Source of the DNA: JANNBN01 sp963763885
GTDB lineage: Bacteria; Actinomycetota; Acidimicrobiia; Acidimicrobiales; JANYDT01
Assembly (NCBI GenBank): GCA_963763885.1
Contig: CAVXQD010000003.1
Span: forward strand, 310,001-374,000
Direction: 5' to 3'
Length of the DNA: 64,000 nt
This document shows, in pieces, positions 43,426 to 52,434 of this stretch. How positions within the stretch are numbered: the first letter of the stretch is position 1; the number at the start of each line of letters is the position of its first letter. The notes beneath the pieces were generated by a model. That model was not told the DNA's origin, did not search any database, and was given only the letters and a program-made list of their open reading frames with translations. The position numbers were made by a program, and so were the translations under genes.

Positions 43426-44853
43426 ATGTCGGAGCATGCAGTTGTGGTCGTCGGAAGTGGGCCTACCGGAATGATGCTGGCGGCGGAACTGACACTGGCC
43501 GGGACGGACGTGCTAGTGGTGGAACGGCGGCCGGACTATCGGCTTGAAAGCTCGCGCTCCAGAGGTCTGCATTCGCGCACCATCGAAGTGCTGGATCAGC
43601 GTGGAGTAGCGGATCGGTTGCTCGCCGAGGGGATGGCGATGCAAGTACAAGCGTTCGCCGGGCTACCGGTGGGGATCGGCGATTTTCCGACCCGACACAA
43701 CTACGGGTTGGCGCTGCTGCAGAGTCACTTCGAACGCATCATGTCGGGCTGGATCGATGAGTTGGGTGTGCCCGTCCTCAGGTCGAAATTGGTGGCCGAG
43801 TTCTCGCAAGACGATGCGGGCGTGGACATCGCCCTGTCCGACGGCACCAAGCTGCGGGCGCAGTACCTGGTTGGGTGCGACGGCGGCCGCAGCCTGGTTC
43901 GCAAGACCGCTGGGATCGAGTTCGCCGGGTGGGATCCCACCACCTGTTGGATCCACGCCGAAGTGGAGATGACGCAGATGCCACAGTTCGGCCTGCGTGG
44001 CGGTGGGGGCATCGGGCCGGCGGAGGGTGGCCGTGTTGGCGTGACGCTGATCGAGCCCGATGTGAATCGCTCAGATGAACCAACGCTTGAGGATCTGCGC
44101 GCGGCACTCATCCGCATCGACGGAACCGATTATGGAGTCCACAGCCCGGTGTTCATCTCCCGCTTCACAGACATGACACGCCAGGCGGTGACGTATCGCA
44201 AGGGGCGTGTCCTGCTTGCTGGCGACGCTGCGCACGTGCACCCACCACTGGGAGGCCAGGGGCTCAACCTTGGTGTGCAAGACGCGGTGAACCTTGGTTG
44301 GAAGTTGGCGCAGGTGGTGAAGGGAGCATCACCTACGACGCTGCTCGACACCTACGAAGCTGAACGCCATCCGGTGGGCGCTCGTGTGCTGAGGAACACG
44401 ATGGCGCAACGTGCGTTGGGGGCCACCGACGAGCGGACAGCTGCGCTGCGTGACCTGATGGGCGAGTTGCTGGCGATGGATCAACCGCGCAAGCACGTTG
44501 CAGGAATGATCTCGGGGTTGGACATTCATTACGACTTTGGGGACGGTCACCCGCTGCTTGGTTGGCGTGTGCCGGACCTAGACCTGGTCACTGCCAGCGG
44601 TCCGGTGCGGGTGTTCGAGTTGCTGCACAATGCCAAGCCGTTGTTGCTCAACTTCGGCGGTGCCGACGTTGCTTCGGTGCCTGATCGTGTCGGATGTGTC
44701 TATGCCACCTACGAGGGCGAATGGGAACTCCCGTTGGTTGGCCGTGTGCATGCTCCGTCCGCTTTGTTGATCAGACCGGACGGACACATCGCATGGGTAG
44801 GCGATGGCACAGACGCCGGCCTCAGCGACGCGTTGACCCGGTGGTTCGGCTAG
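43426..44853 (+). CDS. FAD-dependent monooxygenase, rifampicin-monooxygenase-like (Rox/PHBH group)
   Basis: 475 residues from ATG 43426, with GAGGAG 6 bases upstream. Class A flavoprotein monooxygenase: VVVVGSGPTGMMLAAEL (GxGxxG), SRGLHSRTIEVLDQRG, the DG motif YLVGCDGGRSLVR, GRVLLAGDAAHVHPPLGGQG (in two parts) with the GD motif, and a C-terminal thioredoxin-like domain (VRVFELLHNAKPLLLNFG; LLIRPDGHIAWVG). Length and domain order match Rox enzymes, which hydroxylate and inactivate rifamycins, and related phenol/polyketide hydroxylases. The natural substrate may well be an aromatic catabolite. Confidence 0.87.
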   Translation: MSEHAVVVVGSGPTGMMLAAELTLAGTDVLVVERRPDYRLESSRSRGLHSRTIEVLDQRGVADRLLAEGMAMQVQAFAGLPVGIGDFPTRHNYGLALLQSHFERIMSGWIDELGVPVLRSKLVAEFSQDDAGVDIALSDGTKLRAQYLVGCDGGRSLVRKTAGIEFAGWDPTTCWIHAEVEMTQMPQFGLRGGGGIGPAEGGRVGVTLIEPDVNRSDEPTLEDLRAALIRIDGTDYGVHSPVFISRFTDMTRQAVTYRKGRVLLAGDAAHVHPPLGGQGLNLGVQDAVNLGWKLAQVVKGASPTTLLDTYEAERHPVGARVLRNTMAQRALGATDERTAALRDLMGELLAMDQPRKHVAGMISGLDIHYDFGDGHPLLGWRVPDLDLVTASGPVRVFELLHNAKPLLLNFGGADVASVPDRVGCVYATYEGEWELPLVGRVHAPSALLIRPDGHIAWVGDGTDAGLSDALTRWFG

Positions 44854-44862
44854 ATCAGCAAC

Positions 44863-44912
44863 GTTCATCCGTCACGTAACCGCCTGAAAAGACGGTCTAG
44901 TGACGGATGAAC
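44863..44912. terminator. Hairpin downstream of Rox-like gene
   Basis: GTTCATCCGTCAC (44863-44875) and its perfect complement GTGACGGATGAAC (44900-44912) flank a 24-nt loop, beginning 10 bases after the monooxygenase stop. There is no U-run, so intrinsic termination is uncertain. It also lies within 45 bp of the next gene's start and could act in its leader. Confidence 0.55.
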
Positions 44913-44952
44913 CTCCAGCGTGACGACGCAGCGACACTTGTACTGTTCTCGG

Positions 44953-45816
44953 ATGAGTTCTGAAGAGCAGTCGCAGGAGCGCAAGGTTTGGTTCATTACC
45001 GGAGCTGCTCGAGGCATGGGCGCATGTTTCGTGCGAGCGGCGCTCGACGCAGGTCACGCCGTGGTCGGTTCGGCCAGGCGTCCCGCTGAGGTGAGCGCGG
45101 CGCTCGGTGATCATCCCGAGCTTCTCCCGGTGCGGCTGGATGTCACCAGCGTTGAAGAGTGCGACGCAGCGGTTGCAGCGGCAGTGGATCGGTTTGGGCG
45201 CATCGACGTATTGGTGAACAGTGCGGGCGCGTCGTTCAAGGGTTACTTCGAGGAGATGTCGCCTGCGCAGGTGGAGCAGCAACTGGCCACGAATTTGATC
45301 GGGCCAATGAACGTGACAAGAGCAGTGTTGCCTGTGATGCGTCGGCAGCGGAGCGGGCATCTTGTTGCGATCTCGTCCGGCGCGGGGCTGATGGGGTTTG
45401 AGTTCTCCTCGGTTTATGCCGCGTCGAAGTCCGGGCTTGAAGGATGGATGGGAGCGCTTGACGCGGAGGTCACGCCGTTCGGGATTCACACCACGATCGT
45501 GAATCCGGGGTTCTTCCGAACGGGACTTGCGAGCCCGGAATCGTTGGTCTGGCCAGAGCAAGTCGTCGACGACTATGCCGAGCGAAGCGCCACGCAACGC
45601 ACGTGGTGGTCAGCCCAGGATGGGCAACAAGCGGGGGACCCCGAGAAGCTTGCACGGGCGCTGGTCACTATTGCCGCAGAGGTCTCACCTCCGCGTCGAT
45701 TTATCGCAGGTTCCGACGTGCTCGCCTTGGGCGAACGGAAGATCAACGAACTACGCGAACAGATGGACTCCCACCGAGACTTGTCGTCCTCCCTTGGTTT
45801 CGACCCGATTCGATAG
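44953..45816 (+). CDS. Short-chain dehydrogenase/reductase
   Basis: 287 residues from ATG 44953. Classical SDR: cofactor loop TGAARGMG, RLDVTS, NSAGASFKG (NAG-type), catalytic Ser in VAISSGAGL, and YAASKSG (YxxxK). The long C-terminal segment with VNPGFFRTGLASPESL and the AGSDVLALGERKI tail matches the oxidoreductase group often annotated SDR family NAD(P). An acidic residue after the first strand is not evident (GSARRPAEV), so NADP is the likelier cofactor. Stand-alone gene between two hairpins. Confidence 0.88.
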   Translation: MSSEEQSQERKVWFITGAARGMGACFVRAALDAGHAVVGSARRPAEVSAALGDHPELLPVRLDVTSVEECDAAVAAAVDRFGRIDVLVNSAGASFKGYFEEMSPAQVEQQLATNLIGPMNVTRAVLPVMRRQRSGHLVAISSGAGLMGFEFSSVYAASKSGLEGWMGALDAEVTPFGIHTTIVNPGFFRTGLASPESLVWPEQVVDDYAERSATQRTWWSAQDGQQAGDPEKLARALVTIAAEVSPPRRFIAGSDVLALGERKINELREQMDSHRDLSSSLGFDPIR

Positions 45817-45820
45817 CGTT

Positions 45821-45864
45821 CACGTGTCACGTTTCGCGCGTCTAGGGCGAAAAACTGACATGTG
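45821..45864 (+). terminator. Imperfect hairpin after SDR gene
   Basis: CACGTGTCACGTTTCGC (45821-45837) pairs imperfectly with GCGAAAAACTGACATGTG (45847-45864) around a 9-nt loop. It starts 4 bases after the SDR stop and contains an A-run in its descending arm. It is a plausible transcription terminator. Confidence 0.55.
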
Positions 45865-45899
45865 AAACCAGCGCTAGAACTGGACCATGGACGAATTTC

Positions 45900-46628
45900 A
45901 TGGATGACTTCACCGGATCCAGGTTCACCGAAGCCGACTTTTCCGACTCACAGTTTCGGGGAGTCGTCTTCTCAAATGTGAAGATCGTCGACGCCTGGCT
46001 GGTCGACGTCGACATCTTTGGCCACATCAACGGCCTCACCATCAACGGTGTCGACGTGACGGAGTTTGTGGAACGTCAACTCGACGAACGCCATCCCACC
46101 AGAAAGCTCTTGAACGCAGCCGACCCAGGCGGCATGCGTCAAGCGTGGACTGCGCTCCAGCAGGAAGCAGCCGCCACATTGGAGCGTGCCCGCAAGCTGC
46201 CAGTCGACGCACTCAACCAGAGTGTCGATGAGGAGTGGTCGTATCTGCAGACGTTGCGCCATCTGGTCTACGCCACCGACCGATGGATTAGCGGCCCGGT
46301 GCTAGCCGACGCGGATGCGTTTCACCGCCTCGGTCTGCCCAACCCTCCACTCGAGGAGATTCCAGTGAGTCTGTTCGACCTGCATGCAAGCCCCGACCTT
46401 GATGCGGTTCTTGGGGCACGCCACGATCGAACGAACCGTGTGACGACGTACCTCGCCACGGTCACAGCGGAACAACTGGATGCAGAGGTGGAGTCACCAA
46501 ACGGCGGAACCACCACAGTGAGGCGCTGCTTCCACGTGGTGTTCCGCGAAGAGTGGTGGCACAACCAATACGCCAACCGCGATCTCGCCATCATTGAGCG
46601 CGAAGGTTTGGCCCAAGCTGATCAGTAG
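45900..46628 (+). CDS. Pentapeptide-repeat + DinB-like fusion protein
   Basis: 242 residues from ATG 45900. The first 45 residues read as pentapeptide-like repeats (FTGSRFTEADFSDSQFRGVV, continuing FSNVKIVDAWLVDVDIFGH), a right-handed beta-helix ladder. The rest is a DinB/YfiT-like four-helix bundle: a first helix with AWTALQQEAAATLERARKL, WSYLQTLRHLVYATDRWI with His, and RCFHVVFREEWWHNQYANRD near the C-terminus. The scattered His residues are candidate metal ligands. DinB proteins include thiol (mycothiol/bacillithiol) transferases. An upstream out-of-frame ATG (45887) ends after six codons. Confidence 0.78.
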   Translation: MDDFTGSRFTEADFSDSQFRGVVFSNVKIVDAWLVDVDIFGHINGLTINGVDVTEFVERQLDERHPTRKLLNAADPGGMRQAWTALQQEAAATLERARKLPVDALNQSVDEEWSYLQTLRHLVYATDRWISGPVLADADAFHRLGLPNPPLEEIPVSLFDLHASPDLDAVLGARHDRTNRVTTYLATVTAEQLDAEVESPNGGTTTVRRCFHVVFREEWWHNQYANRDLAIIEREGLAQADQ

Positions 46629-46650
46629 AGCCGATCCAATAGCAACCTGA

Positions 46651-47832
46651 TCAGTAGCTGCGCGGCAGCCCCAGCGAGTGCATCGATACGTGGTTGAGAA
46701 CCATCTCTCGGCTCACCGGCGCTGACTTGTGAACACGGGCGATGAGCCACAGATCGGCCAGACCGTATTCGGTAGCGAAACCATTGCCGCCGTGAACCTG
46801 CATGGCTTGGTCGACAGCCTTCAACGAAGCGTCGGCTGCTGCGAACTTTGCCATGTTGGCGGCCTCGCTTGCATCTTGGCCTGCGTCGTTTAGCTCTGCC
46901 GCCCGAACCGTCATCAACCTCGCCAACTGCACATTGATTGTTGCCTCGGCCAACGGGTGCGACACTCCCTGATGTGACCCGATCGGGACGCCCCACACCT
47001 GACGATTGTTGGCGTAATCAACAGCGCGGTCGATGGCGTAGCAAGACACACCATTGTTCATGGCAGCAACAGCAATGCGCTCTGTGTTGAGCCCAACGAA
47101 CACCTGCTTCAAACCGTTGCCTTCAACACCGACCAACGCCTCTGGGCCCAGCTTCACGCCGTCGAAGAACAGCATGAACTGCTTGTCCGGCGACTGCACC
47201 GCCACCTCGATTGGGTTGCGTGTGATGCCCGGAGCATCGGGATCAACGATGAACAGCGACAGCGGGTGACGCCCGTTGGGTCCAGCCACCGGGCCGCGCG
47301 CCACCACAAGAATTGCGTGCGCTTCGTCGACAGCGGACGTCCAGTACTTCGCCCCGTTCAACTCCCAGCCACCATCTCCGGTGGGAGTGGCCGTGGTGGT
47401 GATCTTGTGTGTGTTGGTACCGGCATCTGGTTCTGTAATGGCGAACGACATACGCACCGTGCCATTGGCCAAGCCCGGCAACCAACGTTGTTGCAGATCA
47501 TGGTGACCGAACTTCTCAATGATAGGTGAGCATATGGATTGCAGCACCATCGTGAAGAGTGGGCAGCCCTGGGCCGCGGTCTCCTCGACGATGATGTTGT
47601 ACTCCATCATCCCGCCGCCACCACCGCCCCACTTCTCGGCAACGTGTGCGCCAAGGAACCCGGCTTCACCCAGTTCTGCCCACAGTTCGGTGACCTTCTC
47701 GCCGTTCTTCACCTTCTCCTGGAAATAGGAGCGTCCGTACTTCCCGACAAGTTTGGCGACGCTGGAACGCAGCTCCAGGTGGTGATCCTGGGTGTGGACC
47801 AGCGGAGAGAACGAGAGTGGCTGAGCGGTCAC
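46651..47832 (-). CDS. Acyl-CoA dehydrogenase
   Basis: 393 residues, GTG start. FAD-dependent acyl-CoA dehydrogenase: ELGEAGFLGAHVAEKWGGGG, SFAITEPDAGTNTHKI (FAD/substrate loop), KYWTSAVDEA, a C-terminal helix bundle with GLNTERIAVAAM, and QVHGGNGFATEYGLADLW (the signature near the FAD adenine). The residue at the catalytic-base position typical of short/medium-chain members is not obvious, so the subgroup is uncertain. It introduces an alpha-beta double bond. A downstream SDR-type hydroxyacyl enzyme gene lies on the same strand, 54 bp upstream of it in the transcript. Confidence 0.9.
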   Translation of the reverse strand: MTAQPLSFSPLVHTQDHHLELRSSVAKLVGKYGRSYFQEKVKNGEKVTELWAELGEAGFLGAHVAEKWGGGGGGMMEYNIIVEETAAQGCPLFTMVLQSICSPIIEKFGHHDLQQRWLPGLANGTVRMSFAITEPDAGTNTHKITTTATPTGDGGWELNGAKYWTSAVDEAHAILVVARGPVAGPNGRHPLSLFIVDPDAPGITRNPIEVAVQSPDKQFMLFFDGVKLGPEALVGVEGNGLKQVFVGLNTERIAVAAMNNGVSCYAIDRAVDYANNRQVWGVPIGSHQGVSHPLAEATINVQLARLMTVRAAELNDAGQDASEAANMAKFAAADASLKAVDQAMQVHGGNGFATEYGLADLWLIARVHKSAPVSREMVLNHVSMHSLGLPRSY

Positions 47833-47886
47833 GGTGACTCCAGGGTTGGGTGTGTGGTGTGAGTGTGTAACGCGGGGTCGTCTGCG

Positions 47887-48750
47887 TTAGCCGACGGTCA
47901 TTCCGCCGTCGATGACGAGATTGGTTCCGGTGATCCAACGGGCGTCGTCGCCAGCGAGGTACGCGTAAGCGCCAGCAATCTCCTCGGGGTCGCCGAAGCG
48001 TCCCAACGGATGGCGCTGGCGGATGTCGTCCAAGGCTGTCTCGGACAGGTTGTCGTGGAAGCGAGTGACAAATGTGCCGGGGCTGACGCAGTTGACGCGG
48101 ATCTGCTCGGAGGCATATTCGGCAGCAGCCAACTTGGTGAGTTGGATCACGCCAGCCTTAGAAACCCCGTATGGCGACGAGTGTGTCCACGTGGAGAACC
48201 CGGCGACGCTTGCAGTGTTGACGATTGCGCCACCGCCGGTGCGTCGCATCTGAATGATGGCGGCTTTCATGCAATTGAAGATGCCGGTGAGATTGATATC
48301 GAGGACACGCTGAAAGTCCTGTGGAAGAACGTTGTGCAGCCGTGCGCTGGGAGCAACCACGCCTGCATTGCAGACAGCAACATCGAGCCCGCCAAAGGTA
48401 GATGCAATAGACGCATACGTTTCGACGACCGCGTCGTGATTGCACACATCGCCTTGGACCGCAAGCACTGTGGTGTGCTGGCGAACCGAATCGTCAGCGA
48501 ATTCACGCATGAGTTCCGCTGCCACCGCTTCGGCACTGCCCTGGTCAATGTCGAACAGTGCGATGGCCCGCACACCTTCTTGAACGAACCGCCGAGCGAT
48601 GGCAGATCCCAGCGATCCACCGGCACCGGTGACGATTGCGGATCTACCAGCAAGAACGCCAGGACCGTCGGTGCGCTGAGGCCACGACCGGCCCAGTGTG
48701 CCGGAGGTGTCTGGCGCAGGGAAGGTATCCGGTGTCGTCATCGGTGTCAC
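47887..48750 (-). CDS. Short-chain dehydrogenase/reductase (FabG-like)
   Basis: 287 residues, starting at GTG 48750 or ATG 48741. Classical SDR: AIVTGAGGSLGSAIARRF, FDIDQG (acidic residue after strand 2, favouring NAD), VCNAGVVAPSA, VNTASVAGF with catalytic Ser, and YGVSKAG with Tyr/Lys. The C-terminal GTNLVIDGGMTVG is typical of FabG-like enzymes. It is on the same strand as, and immediately upstream of, the acyl-CoA dehydrogenase gene, so a joint operon acting on a cyclic or branched acyl compound is likely. It is divergent from the Baeyer-Villiger monooxygenase gene, with 97 bp between starts. Confidence 0.9.
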   Translation of the reverse strand: MTPMTTPDTFPAPDTSGTLGRSWPQRTDGPGVLAGRSAIVTGAGGSLGSAIARRFVQEGVRAIALFDIDQGSAEAVAAELMREFADDSVRQHTTVLAVQGDVCNHDAVVETYASIASTFGGLDVAVCNAGVVAPSARLHNVLPQDFQRVLDINLTGIFNCMKAAIIQMRRTGGGAIVNTASVAGFSTWTHSSPYGVSKAGVIQLTKLAAAEYASEQIRVNCVSPGTFVTRFHDNLSETALDDIRQRHPLGRFGDPEEIAGAYAYLAGDDARWITGTNLVIDGGMTVG

Positions 48751-48847
48751 GATAACGCTCGAATGGTGCGTCCGTCAACGCTTGTGTTGACAACTCGATC
48801 CGGCCACCGTTACGGTTGCCCCATGGAGACGTTGAGCGGAGCCTGCG

Positions 48848-50800
48848 ATGAATGATCCTGCCCCAGCCAGTGCCGTCGGAGCAGCGGAGTTGCAGCTGTG
48901 GCGCGCAGCCGTTGACGCCGCCAACGTGCCAACCCTGCAAATGGTTCTGGTCCAGTTGACGGGGGACCGGTCCTGGATTGAAGCACCGTATCTGCCATCT
49001 CGACCACAGGGCATCAGCGACCATGACACCGGCGGGTTCAGCGATGCCGTGCAACAGCAGATCAAAGACGCAACGTTCGATGCGATTGTGGCCTGGCTGA
49101 ACGGTGCTCCGGTAGCGATTCCCGATCCATCCTCCGAGCTGCTCCTCGACATGCTCCGCACGTCGCTGGCAGAGCCGATCCCCGACGGATACGTGCACAT
49201 GATGCGCCACGAGTTGGGCCTCGCGTCAGAACTCTCCCCGGACCGCCCAGCACCGCGTCCGAATAGCGACGACGCCCCGCTGACGGCAGTCATCATCGGT
49301 GCCGGCATGTCCGGCATCTGCGCCTCGGTGCAATTGGCAGCAGCAGGCATCCAGCACACGCTGATCGAACGTCACACCGACGTTGGCGGCACGTGGATCG
49401 AGAATCGCTATCCAGGCTGCGGCGTTGACGTGCCAAGCCATCTGTATTCCTTCTCGTTTGAACCAAACGACTGGACGCACTACTTCGCCCTGCGCGACGA
49501 GATCTTCGACTACTTCCAGCGTGTTGCCCGTGAATACGGAGTGTATGCGCGCACACGATTTGGCACCGAGGTGATCGAGGCTCGCTACGACGAGTCCACC
49601 AACATGTGGGAGGTCCTCGTCCGAACCCCGGACGGTTCCGCAGAAACGGTGCGGGCCAACATCGTTGTCAGCGCCGTGGGTGCGTTTAACAAACCAAAGC
49701 TGCCCAACCTGCCTGGCAGAGAAACGTTCCAGGGTCCGCAGTTTCACACCGCTCGCTGGCCCCAAGGTTTGGACCTCACCGGCAAGCGTGTTGCCGTTGT
49801 AGGAACAGGCGCAAGCGCAATGCAGATCGTTCCCGCAATCGCCGGCACTGCATCGCAGGTGTTGGTTTTCCAACGCACCCCACAATGGGCCGCGCCGTTT
49901 GAGAAGTTCCGCGTGAAGGTTCCAGACGCAATCTCGTTCCTGATGAGCAACATGGCGCTCTATGCCGCCTGGTATCGCATTCGGATCGGTTGGGCATTCA
50001 ACGATCGGATCTACGACGCACTCCAGGTTGACCCAAACTGGGAACATCCAGAACGTTCGTTGAACGCGATCAACGAAGGTCAACGTCGCGTGCTGTCTCG
50101 CTATGCAGAAACCGAGTTGGGCGACCGTCCCGATCTCCGCGAGCACGCCATTCCTACGTATCCTCCGTTCGGCAAGCGGATGCTGTTGGACAACGGCTGG
50201 TTCAAGACACTGACCCGGCCCGACGTCGAGCTGCACGCAGAATCTGTCTCCACGGTCTTGCCCGACGGGCTCGTCACGGAGTCCGGTGTTGAGCACAAGG
50301 TCGACGTGATTGTGTGGGCAACCGGGTTCGACGTGGTCAGCTTCATCGTGCCCATCCAGATGTACGGTCGTGGCGGTCAGTCGTTACAAGAAGTGTGGAA
50401 TGGCGACGATGCGCGTGCGTTCCTTGGCACTGCCATCTCTGGTTTCCCAAACCTGTTTGTCTTGTACGGGCCCAACACGCAGTTCGGCCACGGTGGAAGT
50501 CTCATCACGGTTGTCGAACGCCAAGTGAGCTACATGATTGACCTCATCCAACAGATGCGCACCCAAGGTCTTGCCAGCGTCGAAGTGAAGCAAGCGGTGC
50601 ACGACGAGTACAACCGCCGCGTCGATGAAGCGCACAAGAAGATGGTGTGGATGCACCAAGGTATGGACACTTACTACCGCAACTCCAAGGGGAGGGTAAC
50701 AGTCAACAACCCGTTCCGCATGGTTGATGTGTGGCGATGGACGGAGTCAGCATCGCTGGACGACTACGCAACCACGCCGCGTACGGCTCCGGTGAGTTGA
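48848..50800 (+). CDS. Type I Baeyer-Villiger monooxygenase (4-hydroxyacetophenone monooxygenase-like)
   Basis: 650 residues. A helical N-terminal extension of about 145 residues precedes the flavoprotein core, as in HAPMO (640 residues). FAD loop VIIGAGMSGICASVQLA, GGTWIENRYPGCGVDVPSHLY (core GGTW), the BVMO fingerprint FQGPQFHTARW matching FxGxxxHxxxW, NADPH loop VAVVGTGASAMQIVPAI, and the C-terminal VIVWATGFD are all present. It converts a ketone to an ester or lactone with O2 and NADPH. The neighbouring TetR regulator, SDR, acyl-CoA dehydrogenase, hydratase and acyl-CoA ligase suggest a ketone or alicyclic degradation cluster. Confidence 0.92.
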   Translation: MNDPAPASAVGAAELQLWRAAVDAANVPTLQMVLVQLTGDRSWIEAPYLPSRPQGISDHDTGGFSDAVQQQIKDATFDAIVAWLNGAPVAIPDPSSELLLDMLRTSLAEPIPDGYVHMMRHELGLASELSPDRPAPRPNSDDAPLTAVIIGAGMSGICASVQLAAAGIQHTLIERHTDVGGTWIENRYPGCGVDVPSHLYSFSFEPNDWTHYFALRDEIFDYFQRVAREYGVYARTRFGTEVIEARYDESTNMWEVLVRTPDGSAETVRANIVVSAVGAFNKPKLPNLPGRETFQGPQFHTARWPQGLDLTGKRVAVVGTGASAMQIVPAIAGTASQVLVFQRTPQWAAPFEKFRVKVPDAISFLMSNMALYAAWYRIRIGWAFNDRIYDALQVDPNWEHPERSLNAINEGQRRVLSRYAETELGDRPDLREHAIPTYPPFGKRMLLDNGWFKTLTRPDVELHAESVSTVLPDGLVTESGVEHKVDVIVWATGFDVVSFIVPIQMYGRGGQSLQEVWNGDDARAFLGTAISGFPNLFVLYGPNTQFGHGGSLITVVERQVSYMIDLIQQMRTQGLASVEVKQAVHDEYNRRVDEAHKKMVWMHQGMDTYYRNSKGRVTVNNPFRMVDVWRWTESASLDDYATTPRTAPVS

Positions 50801-50845
50801 CAGCGGTAGATTGGCCGACGTGGACGAACGAAAGGGCGCGGCCGA

Positions 50846-51550
50846 GTGGTGAGTGTAGGGACGGAGCGAACCCGAGGTGGAGCAACCCATCAAGGTCAGG
50901 GCCCCGTTCGTGAGAGCCAGATCGCCACACGCCGCAGTAACGCGCTGACCAAGGGCTCCGCCGCATACCAAGAGCGTCGTAAAGAGATTGCCAAGGCCGC
51001 TGCGGAAGTGTTCAACCGGCGTGGGTTTCGTGGCACCAGCCTCACCGCGGTCGCCCAAGAGTTGGACATCGACCGAGCCACGCTCTACTACTACATCTCC
51101 AGCAAACAGGAGCTGTTCGATGAGGTGGTTCGCGAGGCATCCGAGCGCAACGTAGCCCTGGCCGAAGCCGTGCTGGCCAGCAATGCAGATCCGCTGGAGA
51201 AGGTGCACACACTTGTGCGGGCGTTGATGCTTTCCTATGAAGAGCACTACCCGCTGTTGTTTGTGTATATGCGAGAAAACCTCAGCCATGTAGAGACGGG
51301 GCGTTCCGAATGGTCCACCCACATGCGCAGCCTGAATCGACGCTACGAGCAGGCCATCGTCGCAATCGTTCAAGCCGGCATCGACGACAAGACCATCCTT
51401 GCCACCTCGTCTGCTCGGGTGCTGGCGTTCGGAATCATCGGCATGGTGGGATGGACTAACCGATGGTTCGTGCCGGATCGGTCAAAGGAAACAGCCGACG
51501 AAATCGGAACTGCCTATGCGGACCTTGTGGTGCGCGGGTTGCGTGCGTAA
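50846..51550 (+). CDS. TetR/AcrR-family regulator
   Basis: 234 residues from GTG 50846 with an unusually long N-terminal tail of about 40 residues. The DNA-binding domain reads RRKEIAKAAAEVFNRRGFRG, then TSLTAVAQELDIDRATLYYY (helix-turn-helix) and ISSKQELFDEVV. The all-helical C-terminal ligand domain (TetR_C_33-like, with YEEHYPLLFVYMREN) follows. It starts 45 bp after the BVMO gene, so it probably belongs to that operon and controls the BVMO/acyl-CoA genes, released by an acyl-CoA or ketone ligand (inference). A conserved hairpin element follows its stop. Confidence 0.9.
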   Translation: MVSVGTERTRGGATHQGQGPVRESQIATRRSNALTKGSAAYQERRKEIAKAAAEVFNRRGFRGTSLTAVAQELDIDRATLYYYISSKQELFDEVVREASERNVALAEAVLASNADPLEKVHTLVRALMLSYEEHYPLLFVYMRENLSHVETGRSEWSTHMRSLNRRYEQAIVAIVQAGIDDKTILATSSARVLAFGIIGMVGWTNRWFVPDRSKETADEIGTAYADLVVRGLRA

Positions 51551-51554
51551 CACT

Positions 51555-51595
51555 GCGAGAGAGGTTGCCCCCAGCGCTGGGGGTAGTCCACCTCC
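51555..51595 (+). terminator. Post-stop hairpin element, copy 2
   Basis: Beginning 4 bases after the TetR stop, GCGAGAGAGGTTGCCCCCA is followed by GCGC and TGGGGGTAGTCCACCTCC. The first 19 bases are identical to the element after the dppC-like gene (25606-25646, minus strand), and TGGGGG and CACCTC are shared too, while the loop differs. The CCCCCA/TGGGGG stem is conserved by sequence and by pairing. Confidence 0.6.
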
Positions 51596-51648
51596 GAATG
51601 GTGCGCCGAGGTGGATGGCCGCTGGACGCGTGGGCTGAATCATTGAGT

Positions 51649-52434
51649 TCAGCTGCCGGTCCAGCGTGGGGCTCGCTTCTCGGCAAACGCCAGCGCTCCT
51701 TCGGCTGCATCGTTTGATCGCAGCACGGCGTCGACGATCTCTCGTTGGTTGACCCACGCTTGGTCCATCGACCAGTCCGCAGACTGCACCACGATCCGTT
51801 TCGTGGCGGCGATCGAGAGCGGGGCGTTGGCGGCGATCTGAGTGGCAAGGATGCGCGCCTCGTCAACGGCGCCCCCGTGTGCAACGAGGCGGTTCACCAA
51901 GCCCCAACGATGCGCATCTGCGGCGGTCATATGCGCGCCTGTCAATGCGTACTCCAAAGCGATCTGAACCGGTATGCGTCGAGCGAGCCGAATGGCACCG
52001 CCTGAACCGGCCACCAACCCGCGCGTGACCTCCGGTAACCCGAAGCGGGCAGAGTCGGCCGCCACGATGAGATCGCACGCAAGCGCCAGCTCGCAGCCTC
52101 CGGCGAGCGCGTACCCTTCCACCGCTGCAATGAGCGGCTTGACGGGCGGACGCTCGGTGATTCCACCGAACCCGCGGCCGGCGATTTCCGATGGCCGATC
52201 TCCGGGAGCTGACTGTGCGAACGCCTTCAGGTCCATGCCAGAGGAGAAGTTGCCGCCAGCGCCAGTGATGATCCCAACGACGATGTTTGGATCGTTGTCC
52301 AGCAGATCCACAGCATCGGCCACGCCTTGAGCGGTGGCTTGGTTGAAGGCGTTGCGAACAGCTGGACGATTGATGGTGATGATCAGCACGGCGCCTTCGC
52401 GCACTAGGAGCACCGGATCTGGGGCGGACGTCAT
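51649..52434 (-). CDS. Enoyl-CoA hydratase/isomerase family protein
   Basis: 261 residues, crotonase fold. LLVREGAVLIITINRPAVRN (start), the oxyanion loop ITGAGGNFSSGMDLKAF, PLIAAVEGYALAGGCELALA and ADSARFGLPEVTRGL with a catalytic Glu in the usual region are visible. It ends with a helical trimerisation tail (EGALAFAEKRAPRW). It hydrates or isomerises trans-2-enoyl-CoA in beta-oxidation. The ATG overlaps the stop of the upstream acyl-CoA synthetase gene (ATGA), so the two are translationally coupled. Confidence 0.92.
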   Translation of the reverse strand: MTSAPDPVLLVREGAVLIITINRPAVRNAFNQATAQGVADAVDLLDNDPNIVVGIITGAGGNFSSGMDLKAFAQSAPGDRPSEIAGRGFGGITERPPVKPLIAAVEGYALAGGCELALACDLIVAADSARFGLPEVTRGLVAGSGGAIRLARRIPVQIALEYALTGAHMTAADAHRWGLVNRLVAHGGAVDEARILATQIAANAPLSIAATKRIVVQSADWSMDQAWVNQREIVDAVLRSNDAAEGALAFAEKRAPRWTGS

